From: Trebouxia sp. TZW2008
Taxonomy: Eukaryota; Chlorophyta; Trebouxiophyceae; Trebouxiales; Trebouxiaceae
Assembly (NCBI GenBank): GCA_002118135.1
Contig: BDIU01000358.1
Coordinates: 1-64,000 of the forward strand
Direction: 5' to 3'
DNA length: 64,000 nt
Shown here: piece by piece, positions 13,460 through 24,552 of the stretch
Position numbering within the stretch: the first letter of the stretch is position 1
How the letters are laid out: the number at the start of each line of letters is the position of its first letter
Position numbers and translations under genes: made by a program
Notes under the pieces: model-generated
What the model was told of the DNA's origin: nothing
The model's input: the letters and a program-made list of their open reading frames with translations, nothing else
Database searches by the model: none

Positions 13460-16400
13460 CTACAATGTCATCCCAACTTGAGAGTCAGGGCCAGCATAAT
13501 GCTGTTGCAGCGCAAGGACCAAACCAGCAAAGCTTGAGAAGTCCTTGTTGACGCAGGGAATTGAGGTTTGCAGCACGTCACTGGCACCGTCTGCTGTGTA
13601 AGGGCCATGAGCAGCCAACAGAACTTTGTGGTCCTTCACAGCGTTTTTGATCACATCTACACCACCCATGATGTGCGCCAAGCCTTGTGCCTGCATGATC
13701 ATGTGCAGAACATACAGAGTTAGCTCTGTACAAGCAGCTTGTGCATATCAATGCACAGGGTTGGATCAATGCACAAGGTTGGTGACAAAACAAGCATGTG
13801 CACCACCCTGAGCAGAGGCGTCGAGTATCTGCAGCTGCAAGTCGCTAGTCTGATATCAGGCGCAGCTGAACCAAGCCTGTCAAGCTCATGATGGATGGAT
13901 GGATGGATGGATGGATGGATGGATGGATGGATGGATGGATGGATGGATGGACAGACACAAGAACGGACAGACAGACAAATGGGCAAACGAATGAATGAGT
14001 GAGGGAGTGGACGATTATGTCATGAGTACTATGACATGGCAAGATGACACATCTACAACCACGAGCACATACCTCTGCAGTTGACGTGATTGCAATTGCA
14101 TCAATCTGACCATTCACCAGCATCTGCTTCTCAACATCAGCGGCTGCACCAGCGGACGTCTCATACACATTCACCCTGACAGCCTCTGCACCGCCTCTCT
14201 GCATGACCAACAGAATATGCATGTGAGTCACAGGCTTTGCAAGGTTTTGTTCATTTCCAAAACCGCGCACTGATTGTCATGACCACATGACCACGGAGTG
14301 ATCAGCATGATCTTCATGGTCTGTTTGGACCGCTGTTCAGTCTCCAAGACAATGGAACTTTTTGGTTGCTTTATTTGGTTGTGCTTGTCTTTGGGGCATG
14401 CATGGTGCAGAGGATCAACTGGCAAGGAAAGGCGAAGGAAAAGCGACTTGCTTATCCAACAGCTGATTGCTCTCTAGTGTGAGAAGACCAAGTGCTAGCT
14501 GAGATCAGCGAAGCCAGTGCAGGCAACATTTGCATGTTATTGTCACAAACGCATGCAAGTGCAGCGCAAACTGCCATTTCTGGAACTTGATGCCACAAAG
14601 TCAAGCACAACTTGCCTCAAGACCCTTGGGGCTTCACAAGAAACACCACAAATATGTTTGGCAATACCTGAAGCGCAAGCATGAAATTTGGAACAGTGGG
14701 TGGCTCAGTCAGGCCCCCTGTTACCAGCGGCGTCGGGCACAGTATCCGAGCTCCTCTCAATTGCTTGCGCTGCGCTAACTCCTTGACCAGACCCATAGCA
14801 CTAGACTGCAAGCCAGCAGACTGCAATGAAAGACATGCAACCCATTCCCAACAGCAGCGAGCACAGTATCTGTGCCCTTTTGCATTGATTGCGCTGCGCC
14901 AACTTTTTGACCAGGGCCACAGCACTTGACTGCAAGTCAGCAGAATACTATCAAAGATGAGCAACCTGTGACCAGCAGCATTGGACAAATTGCTTCTGCG
15001 TCACTCAACAATGTTACTGCTCAACAAGTTGCAGCTCCTGAACCAGACTGACAGCACTTTGCAAAATCTAGAGCCCGTGCCTTGCTACTGGGTACAAAAG
15101 ACATGTAGACATGAAAGTTGAGGGTACGCAGGCTAGCAAAAGGGTTCACAGACCTCCATTGGGGTCTGAACAATCTTCACGCCAAGTTGTCTCAGAACGT
15201 GTGCATCAGTCACCACAGCCCACCAGTATGTTCTGCTACTGAATACAATGTGCATCAAGACATAGAAAGTTGAGGTACATGGTAGCACATGGGAAAGCAG
15301 ACCTCCATTGGGGTTTGGACACTCTGTACTCCAAGTTGTCTCAGGACATCTGCGTCCGATCCCAAAGCCCAGCAGTATGTTTTGGAGTCCAGGAGAGCCT
15401 TGAGCGCTGCTTCATCACTGCCATGCAGCTCTGTCAGCTTCTGAAAGACTGCAAAGATGCCTTGCTTGGAGGTGAACACGATGTGGTCAAACTGAAATAG
15501 GTTCTTGAGCTGCCTCTCCGCCTGCAATGCCAAACATGAGTGAGCTTTGCAAACATTGCAAAGACGCCTTGATTGGAGGTGAAACAAACTAAAAGAGACG
15601 CTGGCTGTTGAGCTGCCTGTTTGTCTGCAACAGTAGTCACAAGCATCTTCACCACTGATGTGCAGCTCTGTCAGCCCCTGAAACATCACAAAGATGCCTT
15701 GCTTGGAGGTGAGCACAATATGATAAAACTGGAACAGGTTCTTGTGGTGCCTCTCTGCCTGCAACACCAAATACAAGCATTTCAGTTGGTTGCAACACAG
15801 CACACGATCTTGCACACATGCCACTGATGTGCAGCTCAGTGAGCTTCTGGAAGACCGCAAAGATGCCTCATTTGGAGGTGAAGACCCTGTGGTCAAACTG
15901 AAATAGGTTCTTGAGCTGCCTCTCTGCTTGCAATGCCAAAAGCAGGTGACTGCAGTATCGAGACAGCGCATGCTCTTGTGCATGGAGCATCAGGTTCAAC
16001 TCCCCTTGTCAGCATTTATAGATGTTGGCATGGCGCAAAAAAACCCTCACGGGCGACATAGATATACACATCAGTCCGTCCATGAGTGCATGACGACCCT
16101 AGTACAGACACAAAAGCCTGTGACGTCAATAAGTCATACTTGCGTGCAAAATGAACATTCAGACTCAGGCACACAAGCTACTGTAAGCAGTCAAGAGCTA
16201 GCAACTGCCAGCCTGTGACAAGCAATAGACACTGACAACTGTGCATTGCCATCCGGTTATGCAACACAGCTGCAAGATGCAGTCCACACAGCATGTGACA
16301 GATACTGCTGCCAGTCAGTGTCATATCATGACATCATCTGCAGGGCACCTTCATGCAGCCACAAATGGCATGCAGCCACAAATGGCATGCACAGTGCACT

Positions 16401-17572
16401 CATGGCACTTCATGAAAAGGTCTATGTAGAGTATCACACGGTCATGCACTCACAACTTGCATGCCTGACACACATGAACAGTTGACATAAGCCAGGGGTT
16501 GCCACACTGAACTCATTGGCAGTAGCTCACCACACTGTCATGATCTGTGATGGCATTGACACGAATGCTGGGTACCCACACAGGGCGAGCTCCTGCTGAG
16601 ATAAGCATGAATGCTAGCTTTGCAGCATACTGCCGGGGAGCTGTGATCATCACATGTTTGCCAGCAAGCGGCAACACAGTTTCATCTGCAAGGATACAGA
16701 ATTCTGCTCAAACTTGGGCATATGCCTTTGATGTACAGGGGTACGTTCTGAGACTCAGGATCAATGCTAGCTTTGCAGCATACTGTTGGGGAGCTGTGAT
16801 CATCACATGTTTGCCAGCAAGTGGCAACACTGTTGCTTCAACAGGGGCATGTAATTGTGAGCACTTGCTTGTCATGCATGCAGGTGCAGTTGCTCAGTGT
16901 TACGAGAGCCAAGGATAGGGTGTCGTAGTGATCACATGTTTGCTGCTGAGGAGCAAGTTTGCATCGCACCCAAAGGCACAGGGTTTTGCTCAAAGTTTTG
17001 GGGAGTTCGGCTGTGCTGCACATCAAAAGACATGCTCTGTGATGCACAGTCCGAGCACTACATCTTGTGTGAGATCTATATCAAGGCTGTCTATATGACA
17101 AGCAACAGTTGCTGCCAAAAGACATACAACTCAACATGCAACCGACATGCCTGAAAAGCAGCATTTCCATGTCAGTCACAGGAAGGGAACAGGGCAATGC
17201 TTTGCAACCTGAACTGCTTTTCAGAGATGTCATTCAAGACACACTCAAAGTATGGACCAAGCATGCACATGAATGCATTCAGCCAAGGCATCACGTTTGG
17301 CCCTTTGAGCTTTTGCAGAAACACAGTGTTCTCACAGATCACTGGGGTGTACTACTGCATCTGCAAGATCTCCTGCTGGTGCAACTGTATCAATACAAGA
17401 CATCATCCATATTGTGGTCAGCACTACAGCGCTTGTTTTTCCTTTGTGTTTCATCAAGGTGGCACAAAAAAGGCTCACCTTGCAGAGGTCCAGGCCCTTG
17501 AGTGAACGGTATGGGCTCTGCATTGCACGTTATCCTTGGCTGTCGCCTTTGGCCACAAGGCCCCAATCTCAT
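13460..17572 (-). CDS. HEMD: Uroporphyrinogen-III synthase (HEM4), plastid-targeted
   Basis: The enzyme cyclises hydroxymethylbilane to uroporphyrinogen III, the branch point to chlorophyll and heme. Six exons in transcript order: 17572-17479, 16685-16531, 15521-15303, 14805-14668, 14198-14073 and 13690-13460. Phases agree, giving about 320 residues. The first 31 residues ([20 protein letters not shown]...) are basic and lack acidic residues early on, like a chloroplast transit peptide. The HEM4 fold follows: [20 protein letters not shown] with [73 protein letters not shown], then [15 protein letters not shown] and [15 protein letters not shown]4 sequences are poorly conserved, but motif order and length fit well. 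Exons 2, 3 and 4 all have decayed tandem copies in the flanking introns. An (ATGG)15 tract lies in intron 5. Confidence 0.85.
13891..13950 (+). repeat. (ATGG)15 microsatellite
   Basis: Fifteen uninterrupted ATGG units inside intron 5 of the uroporphyrinogen-III synthase gene. Degenerate GACA/AATG-type runs follow to about 14010. A length-variable site is likely. Confidence 0.95.
14820..15070 (-). repeat. Decayed copies of HEMD exon 4
   Basis: Two successive copies upstream of the used exon 4 (14805-14668) in transcript sense. The first, about 14826-14940, repeats the acceptor-side sequence (TGCAGTC...TGGTCAA-like, ...GCGCAGCGCAATCAA...). The second, about 14945-15070, is weaker. They carry frame changes relative to the used exon and lie in intron 3. 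Confidence 0.65.
15150..15935 (-). repeat. Array of decayed copies around HEMD exon 3
   Basis: The used exon 3 (15521-15303) is surrounded by relatives. Its start (GAGAGGCAGCTCAAGAACCT...[20 protein letters not shown]) recurs at about 15930-15830 and 15765-15650 with substitutions ([20 protein letters not shown]), and in shorter form at about 15630-15540. A copy of its 3' part (Q..VQTPMEV region) lies at about 15240-15160. The spacing is roughly 130-190 bp. Only the assigned copy has a full-length frame linking acceptor and donor in the right phase. Confidence 0.75.
16740..16975 (-). repeat. Two decayed copies of HEMD exon 2
   Basis: The segment at about 16840-16756 is almost identical over 75 bp to the used exon 2 start ([15 protein letters not shown], then QQYAAKLA). 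It then diverges and has no plausible donor. A third, more worn copy at about 16970-16915 keeps only the AAACATGTGATCA core. Both lie in intron 1. Confidence 0.8.
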
Positions 17573-18477
17573 TTTCAGTTTGCTATGCTGTATGGAAGCG
17601 CAGGGTGTTGTTGCTTGCTGCAGGAATGTGGCGGAGCAGTGACACCTTCTGTGAGTCCTGCACAGTATTCCTTTTGTATGACAATTTCCAACAAATTTGC
17701 TGTTATAAAGCGGCCTACCTAACTTTGATTGCCATTGTCATTGTACATACCAAGCATTTGAAACCTGACACTGCAACATGACTGCAGTCATGTTTCTGAG
17801 TAAAGGCATCTTGAGTTGAGGTACCAGAAACAGACTCATTCCTCGAAGCCAAAAATACCTGTCTGATGCTTGACAGCTGGGATCCCTCTGTCTGGCACTG
17901 GCACGGCTCTGCGTCATGCACCAGGATGGTTGCCTGGTGTGCATGGGCAAGTGCGTGTGACAATGCCCTGCTGACATCATCATGGAAGGAGGGTGGCGCA
18001 AGCTGGGTGGACTGGGTGCTCCTATATCAACAGTGAACAGTTGCTTGTATAGCTGAACTGCCCAGAGCATCAAAACTTTTGAATGGCCTGGAAGTGCATC
18101 AGCTCCTGTAATGTAGATCTACATGCAGCAACTATCCAGGTGTAGTCAATGACACATACTGCAATGGCAGCAACTATGACAGTGCTGATGTCAAGGACAA
18201 TATGAAGGAAGGAAGGCAGGCAATTGTGCAGTCTCAGGCAAGATGCATGGCGGTGCTAAGCAGGTGTTCGCTCTGCATCAGTAGAACAGACAGTCCACTG
18301 CCGCAAGCACAGTCTATTACACTTGTCATGATCTCCTGCCCTAACAAAGATTCTCAACTAAGCATCTCAGGTCATCTATCCTAGCTAGGCTACTGTACAC
18401 AAAGCATATCACAACACCTCACACACAGCTGACACACAAAGGCGAGGTCAAGGTCATGTCATTGGCTGTCTACGTTG
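17573..18477. other. Intergenic region, HEMD promoter side
   Basis: Lies between the HEMD start and the SNAPC1 stop, both genes reading leftward. It must hold the HEMD promoter and the SNAPC1 3' UTR. Open frames here are short and unconvincing. No sequence motif stood out. Confidence 0.4.
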
Positions 18478-21400
18478 TCACTCGCTATCAGATTTGAGGA
18501 AATCTTCAATTTCAGCTATGCTATCCTCAAGCGCTTTTCTTTTGGTCTCTTCTGCATCATTCTGTGGCGTGGGTTTCTGTATGACCAAAACTGAATTTGC
18601 TACTGCTGATGCTGCTGCCAGTGCTGCTGACTCTTGCTGCTGCGGCTCTGGTACCACAGACATTTGGCCTTCTAAAGCAGTGACCTGACTGTCTGCTGAT
18701 GATTGCTCAGAGGTCAGCGGTAATAGTCCAGCAGATGCTGAAGGCAATGCTTTCTGTCTTTTGGCAGCAGGCTGCTGCTCAGTGGCAGATGCAACTGTGC
18801 CTGAACCCTTTTGCTTCGCATGACTGGGGTTCTGAGCTGGACCACCAGGACTGTTGGGAAGTGCTCTTTTGCGAGATGATCCAGGGGCCTTTGGCGGCCT
18901 GCCTCTGCGCTTTGCAGGTGCAGGAGAAGCTGCTGCTGCTGCTTCTGCTGTTGCTGCTGCAGGCTTACGAGCAGCTGAGCCAGCCTCTTCAACAGCTGCA
19001 GCCGACTGTGACGCTTCAGCGGCAGTTGCCTGATCTGCCTGACTGGTGCTGGCTGGCTGGCTGCCTTTTGCCTTCAAAGGCCTGCCCCTTTGCTTAGCAG
19101 GTGGAGAAGTGACAGCCACTGCTGAGACAGGCTGTTGAGCTGGGGCAGCAGAGTCTACCAGCTGGGCAGCAGCTGTGGCAGACTCTGGCAGCTCTGCTTC
19201 AGCTGAGACAGGATCTGGCAGCTGGGCAGCAGCTGCAAGAGACTCTAGCAGCTGGGCAGCAGCTGCATAAGTGTCTGGCAGCTGGGCAGCAGTTGCAGTA
19301 GAGTTTGGTAGTTGGGCAGTGTCTGCTTGATCCGCCTGGCTTGTGACTGCCTGCTTGCTCTTTGCCGTTGAGGGTCTGCCTCGCCGCTTTGCAGGCGCTG
19401 TTGCTGCAGGCTCCCCAGCGGGTGCAGCATTGTCTGTCACTTCAGCAACAGATGCATTCTGTGCGTGACTGTCATGGAGTGTGCTTCTGCCCTTTGCCTT
19501 TGAAGGCCTGCCTCCACGCTTCTTGGGCACAGCAGAGTCTGAGGCAGCTGTAGGGGAGTTTGACAGTTGTGCAGCAGCCGCATTGTCTGCCTGATTGTCT
19601 GTGCTTGGCTGGTTGCCAGCTGTATCATCAGCTTGCACTGGGGCAAGAACAGGGCTCCCTGGTTCAGCCCTGTCCTGCTCTGCACTGTGCTTGGTCTTTG
19701 ACTTGGGACGGAAGCGAGCGTGCTTGTCTTTTGTGGCTGCAGCAGGGGTTGCAGCATCTGCAGCTTGTGGCCTTTCAGCAGCTGCTGCAGCTGCCTGTCG
19801 TGCCTTTCGAGCTGCCTTGCTTGCCCTTTGAGCTGCACGCCTCTTTTCCAAGGCAGCTGCAACACCATTGCTGGCGTCAGACGCATTTGCATCAGCAGCG
19901 TCAGCAGCTGTCTCTGGCCTTTGTGGGTTTATCAGTCCCTCAAGGGCTGAGTCGTCATCATCTGAGCTAAGGCCAGCAGCAGCCATCTGGGCAGCTGCCA
20001 GCAGTGCGTCTACAGGCGAGGCAGCTTCAGGGATGCTGGGCTCAGCTTGACCATTGGGAGAGGCGGGTCCTGCAGATGCAGGTGGCTGCTGATCTGACGC
20101 TTGGTGCTCATTATCTCCACTAAGCAATTTGTCCTGCAAAGCAACGGTGTATTCAGCTCAGCCAAGATGCTTCCACATGTGAGTTGTTCGATGGCCACTG
20201 CATCTAGTCAGGCAAAGCATGTGTAAAGTTGCAATGTAATGTAATGTAATGTCATTCTCTCAAAGCCATGATGTGACAAATCATTCAATTGACAATCACA
20301 GGACAGGTGCACAACTTCACCTTTCAAGCAAGAAGGCAACATGCAGGGTGAAGCAGCCAAGCATACATGCAGCACATCTGCACAAAGTGGTCGTCGCTTG
20401 AGCTTGCAGCCCTGTTGCCGTCAAAGCCTATTGCAGTGGCGCATGTTGAGCACACGTCACGACAACCGCAATCTGGTAAGTCACATGGCAACACTTACCT
20501 CAAAGCTTTGCCAAGCAGCAACAGCGTACTGGTGCTGCCTACGTCTAGCATCGCTCCTGGTCTGAGCAGCTCTGAAGCCACTCCCGCCTCTGATGTTGCT
20601 CAGGTTGGCCAGATTCTCTGCAGAATCCATCTCATCAGAATCTTCTTCATCCCCCAAGGGAGCCTTGCTAAAGCCTTGGGGGGCTGGGATGGGCGCAGAC
20701 TCATCATCTGACTGTAAGTCTGCTAGGCAAGCATCCAGAATGCTGTCTAGCCCGCCATCATCAGCATCAGCAGCAGCCTGTGGTGGTTGCTCCGCCTGTG
20801 GCGCTTGTTGACCCTGTGTCTGCTGCCCTTCGGCAGCAGGGGCAGGGGCAGTAGCAGGGGCAGGGGTCTGTGGATGTTGCTCAGCCTGTGGTGCTGGTGT
20901 ACCCTGTGTCTGCTGCCCCTGCTGCTGAGGGGCAGGGGCAGGGCCAGAAGCTGGGGCAGGGGCCTTGCGCCCTGCCTTGCTGTCACGGCGTACCCTGCGC
21001 ATGAATCTGCGGGCTAGCTTGGGCTGGATTTCTGTGGTTGCTTTGTTCAGCATCTGGGCAAGCTTTGCACCTACTCCAAGGTTGAAGATGCCCTGCAGAC
21101 AATGGCAGTCAGCATGCCTGACAGCAGAAGCCATGCAGATTATGGCAAGATATACAACCTCTACACTCTTCGATGACAGCATTGCTCCATGAAGCAGCTG
21201 CCGCAACATGCAGCATATGCACATGAGCATCAGCCGAACGTGAATATCGCAGTTACCAAATCGGCCTCAGAAGTGCTGTCAACTCATGCATCAAATATAG
21301 GACCCCAAAAATCAGATGTCTGCAAGATACTACATGCAAATTGTCGCTTTGAAAGAAATCTATAGCAGGTAGACACACATCTAGCACTTCTGTCAGCACG

Positions 21401-23952
21401 TGTAACATTCAAAACTGTTGTGAGTGCGGCAGGGCGCACCTTGGGTGGCTTGTTTTCGCCAGACAGCTGAGCAAACATGAGCTTTGCATCCCTGTATTCC
21501 TTGCACGCCCCAGCCAGGTTGCCGACAATGGTGAGGCCCCTGTACATGCTCTGCACATGGTACACAGCTTCCCGCTCTTGGGTGACGCTGGTGCGAGTAC
21601 CCACCAGTGAAGACGCTGCCAGCCTGCAGCATTGGGCACCACAGTGTCTAGGATGCTGCTGATTGATGACTTCACAAAGTGCTCAGCAACATTTGATGTA
21701 GGGATGACAGCAGGGATTTGCAACAATACTGCTCTGGCACAGCTGGCAAGCTCTTCAGAAGGAGCCCGTATGATACATACGCCATTGTAAAAGTATGCAG
21801 TCAAGTGACCAGCACTTGACCCGCTGAATGTGTGATTGGTCGCTGAGCATCAGGATGCAGACGAGTACTGTTCATGGTACAGGGTTCGTGTTACAGAGGG
21901 TGCATGGGATTAAAAGCATTGCTAGCTAGATGGCGAGGTGCTAATTCCTCACACTGCTACATCCTGCCTATTGCAATGATTGCAAGAGCACAACCATTTT
22001 CAAATATGCGCTGCAGCACCACAACCCAGCCACAGAACAAATATATAAAGGCAAGAGTGTGGAAAGGAATTGTCACAAACAGCAGGCATTGAAAATACAG
22101 TATATTCTCTTTGTAAGGACACTCAGTGTAAGGACATTCTTAGTGCAACTGGTCACCGATCACTGCATTCTGATTGCAGTGGCACCTCTGAGTAAGGACA
22201 ATTGGTTTGAGAATCAAAGCAGTTGTTACAAGAGAAATCACTGTACCTGTTAGGTGGCAATGCAGCTGCTTCTTCTGCTGCACTGCCCCTAGGAGGCCGT
22301 CTGATAGCACCCACCACAATGGCACCTTTACTCATGAGCTTCTGCAGGGCTCTTGCAACATCAGGAACGGTGGCCACTGTAGCCTTGACCAATACCAGCA
22401 GCTGCTGCAGCATCTCCAGGGGCATGTAGATGGGTATGCGACCTGGCTGTGTCTCATAGATGCAGTACAGAGCGTAAACAGCGCCAGCTTTTGTGGCAAG
22501 AGGTACAGCAGCTGGGTCCAATTTGGTGTAAGGTCTGGGCTGAGGAGGCGCTTCAGTCAGTGGTGAAGCAACATCTGGTCGCTGTCCAGTTCTGTCTGCA
22601 TGGCTTGCATCAGCGCCATCAGCTGATTGCTCTGGCACTGATCCAGTGTTTGGCCCAGGTTGCTGATATGAGGGAGGCACAGCCTGTTCCTTGGCTGAAG
22701 GCATAGGCGTATCACCACCAGACTGCTGATCTGACAAAGGTACAGCACTATCTTTGGCTGAAGGCACAGGCGTGCCATTTAGTGCTTTGCCTTGTGGGGT
22801 TGCTTCACATGAAGCTTTGGCACCATGAGGGGCGTCTGCTGACTCAGGAGAGAAACCAGGGGAGCCCATCAGGTCGTCAAACAAATTGGAACCAGTGGGG
22901 CTGACCAGCAGTGCAAAAGAACCAGACCCTGCTGATGTTGGTCTGCTTGGCCCCTGTTGCAATCCAGCTGATGTTGGTCTGCTTCGCGGTTGACCTCCTG
23001 CCCTTGAGCCAGCTGGCAAAGGGGGTTTGGACCTGCCTGGCCATTGTTGATTATCATTGCCATTACAGACGCCAAGTGATGTGAAATAGCTCATGTTAGA
23101 GGCGTTCTGGCTGATGTTCAGAATGCCATCTGGTATGGTGCTGCCATCAGCTCTTGTGTGGTCCTCGTCATTGTGCATTTCGTCATCATCACTGTCAGAG
23201 TTGAGCATCGTGTCACGCAGCACATCCCCTGATATGTTTGGCTGGGGATGAGATGCAGCATTGGGCTGGTCTGCTGGCTGAGTGCTGTCAGCCGCCATGT
23301 CAATGGCATCATCTGTTGATGCTGGCTGGGCTTGAGATGGAGCAGCAGCACGATCTACTGGCTGCCTGCTGTCAACTGCCATGTCAGTGGCATTGTCTAA
23401 TGACGTTGGCTGTGTGTGAGGTGCAGCACTAGCATCGTTTGCTGGCTGACTGCCGTCAACTGCCATGTCAGTAGCATTGTCTGTTGACGCTGGCTGATTC
23501 CCCTCTTGCGGATGGGCTGACTTTGGCCTAGCTGCTTTCATGGGAATGGGAACATCCAAGCAGTCCAAAGCCATTGAGTACAGGCTCTGGACATACTTGT
23601 CAGTGCTGAGGCCTGTGTTGTTGCCCTGCAAGCATAGCAGACATGCATGAAGGTAGAGCCCGAACAGCTATGCACATCCAGAATGTCTTCATTGCACAAA
23701 TCAATAATACAACAAAGCCTGAGGGATGCTGCATCAAGCTTTTGACGTGTAGACCAAAGCGCAGTGGAGCGGAGACAACTGGCAAGCCTGACTCACCATA
23801 TATATGTAGGAGAAGTGCCGCTCTGCCCATACTTTCTTGAACTTGGCAAAGCTTGGGGGCTTGCCTTGCTGCACTTCCCTTGTGAAGTTTGCTAGTAGCA
23901 CATGCAAGTCTCGTTCTGTAGACTTGAGTCGCTTGTTGTTGTTGAGATTCAT
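18478..23952 (-). CDS. SNAPC1: snRNA-activating complex subunit SNAPC1/SNAP43, AT-hook tail
   Basis: SNAPc binds the proximal sequence element of snRNA promoters. Five exons in transcript order: 23952-23797, 23625-22247, 21623-21440, 21092-20499 and 20133-18478. Phases agree, giving about 1,322 residues, several times the usual size. Exon 1 has FAKFKKVWAERHFSYIY and exon 2 opens with YVQSLYSMALDCLDV, both matching the plant SNAP43 N-terminus. About 330 low-complexity residues (repeats of NATDMAVD, SRPTSAG) then intervene before the core, GAVYALYCIYETQPGRIPIY. Exon 3 holds the helical EREAVYHVQSMYRGL region. Exon 4 is P/A/Q-rich. The 551-residue last exon has three canonical AT-hooks (KRRGRPS, KQRGRPL, KRRGRPP) and a weaker KKRGGRP. 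The AT-hook tail is unusual for SNAP43. Family call is strong; exon 3 start rests on phase. Confidence 0.82.
20231..20252 (+). repeat. Short (AATGT)n tract
   Basis: About four tandem AATGT-type units in SNAPC1 intron 4. A simple repeat with no further significance seen. Confidence 0.7.
22096..22245. mobile_element. 146-bp pogo/Tc1-like MITE with TA target duplication
   Basis: The element occupies 22098-22243 and is flanked by TA on both sides. The left end is CAGTATATTCTCTTTGTAA. The right end, read inward on the other strand, is CAGTGATTTCTCTTGTAAC, so the termini are inverted and similar. The interior has repeated GTAAGGACA motifs and no coding capacity. TA duplications and CAGT-type termini are typical of Tc1/mariner/pogo non-autonomous elements. 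Its right end abuts the 5' splice site of SNAPC1 exon 2. Confidence 0.7.
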
Positions 23953-24552
23953 TGCAGCTGTCGCTGCATATATGCTGCAAAATCCTCACAGAGACCTGGT
24001 ACACTGTGAGACTGCCTTATGTGCTTGGCCTGAACTTACACGTGAACGCGTAACTGACTACATCCTATGCTGACCTATGCACTTCGAACACCAACTGTGT
24101 AGCCTGTACGTCTGATGTATTGGCAAGATCAGCACCAAACCTGCGAGACTGCGCGCCTCCAGGCTGCGCGGCCCTTCCTGCTTGCAGCTCCCACGGCTAG
24201 GCACCGCCAACCACTCCAAAGCCCTGTCACTCACGCCACCGCAGGATCTACCGTCCCTACGAAGGCTTAACGAGGTCAACGCTGAAAGTGTTGCTGTTAG
24301 GTTCTTCAGTAGGTTCCGCAGTTTAGTGTTCACGCTGCTTCGTGTGCTGTGGTCAATGTGGACTCGACTGTGTACCTACACGTCGAAGAGCCGTTCAGCT
24401 GCTCGACAGGCTACTGGCAATCCAGATTTGGCCCTTTAGGCGTTGGAACTGTATGTGAGAGCTTGTTGCATTAGCCGCCTGCGTCGCTCACGGGTGATCT
24501 CGAATAGTGCTGTCTCCCCCTTGCCCTTGTCGAGATCCGCCTGTGATCAGCT
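23953..24552. promoter_or_regulatory. Shared SNAPC1-DIS3L2 divergent promoter region
   Basis: 600 bp separate two start codons facing away from each other (SNAPC1 at 23952, DIS3L2 at 24553). No other gene fits in between, so both promoters must lie here. I saw no defined core-promoter motif. A bidirectional promoter is inferred from geometry only. Confidence 0.55.

Noticed and set aside
13845..14010. Protein-like repeat [12 protein letters not shown] on the minus strand
   Set aside because: It is only the translation of the ATGG microsatellite inside an intron.
18699..19970. Several long plus-strand frames (for example 19560-19970)
   Set aside because: They are antisense shadows of the compositionally biased A/Q/S-rich last exon of SNAPC1.
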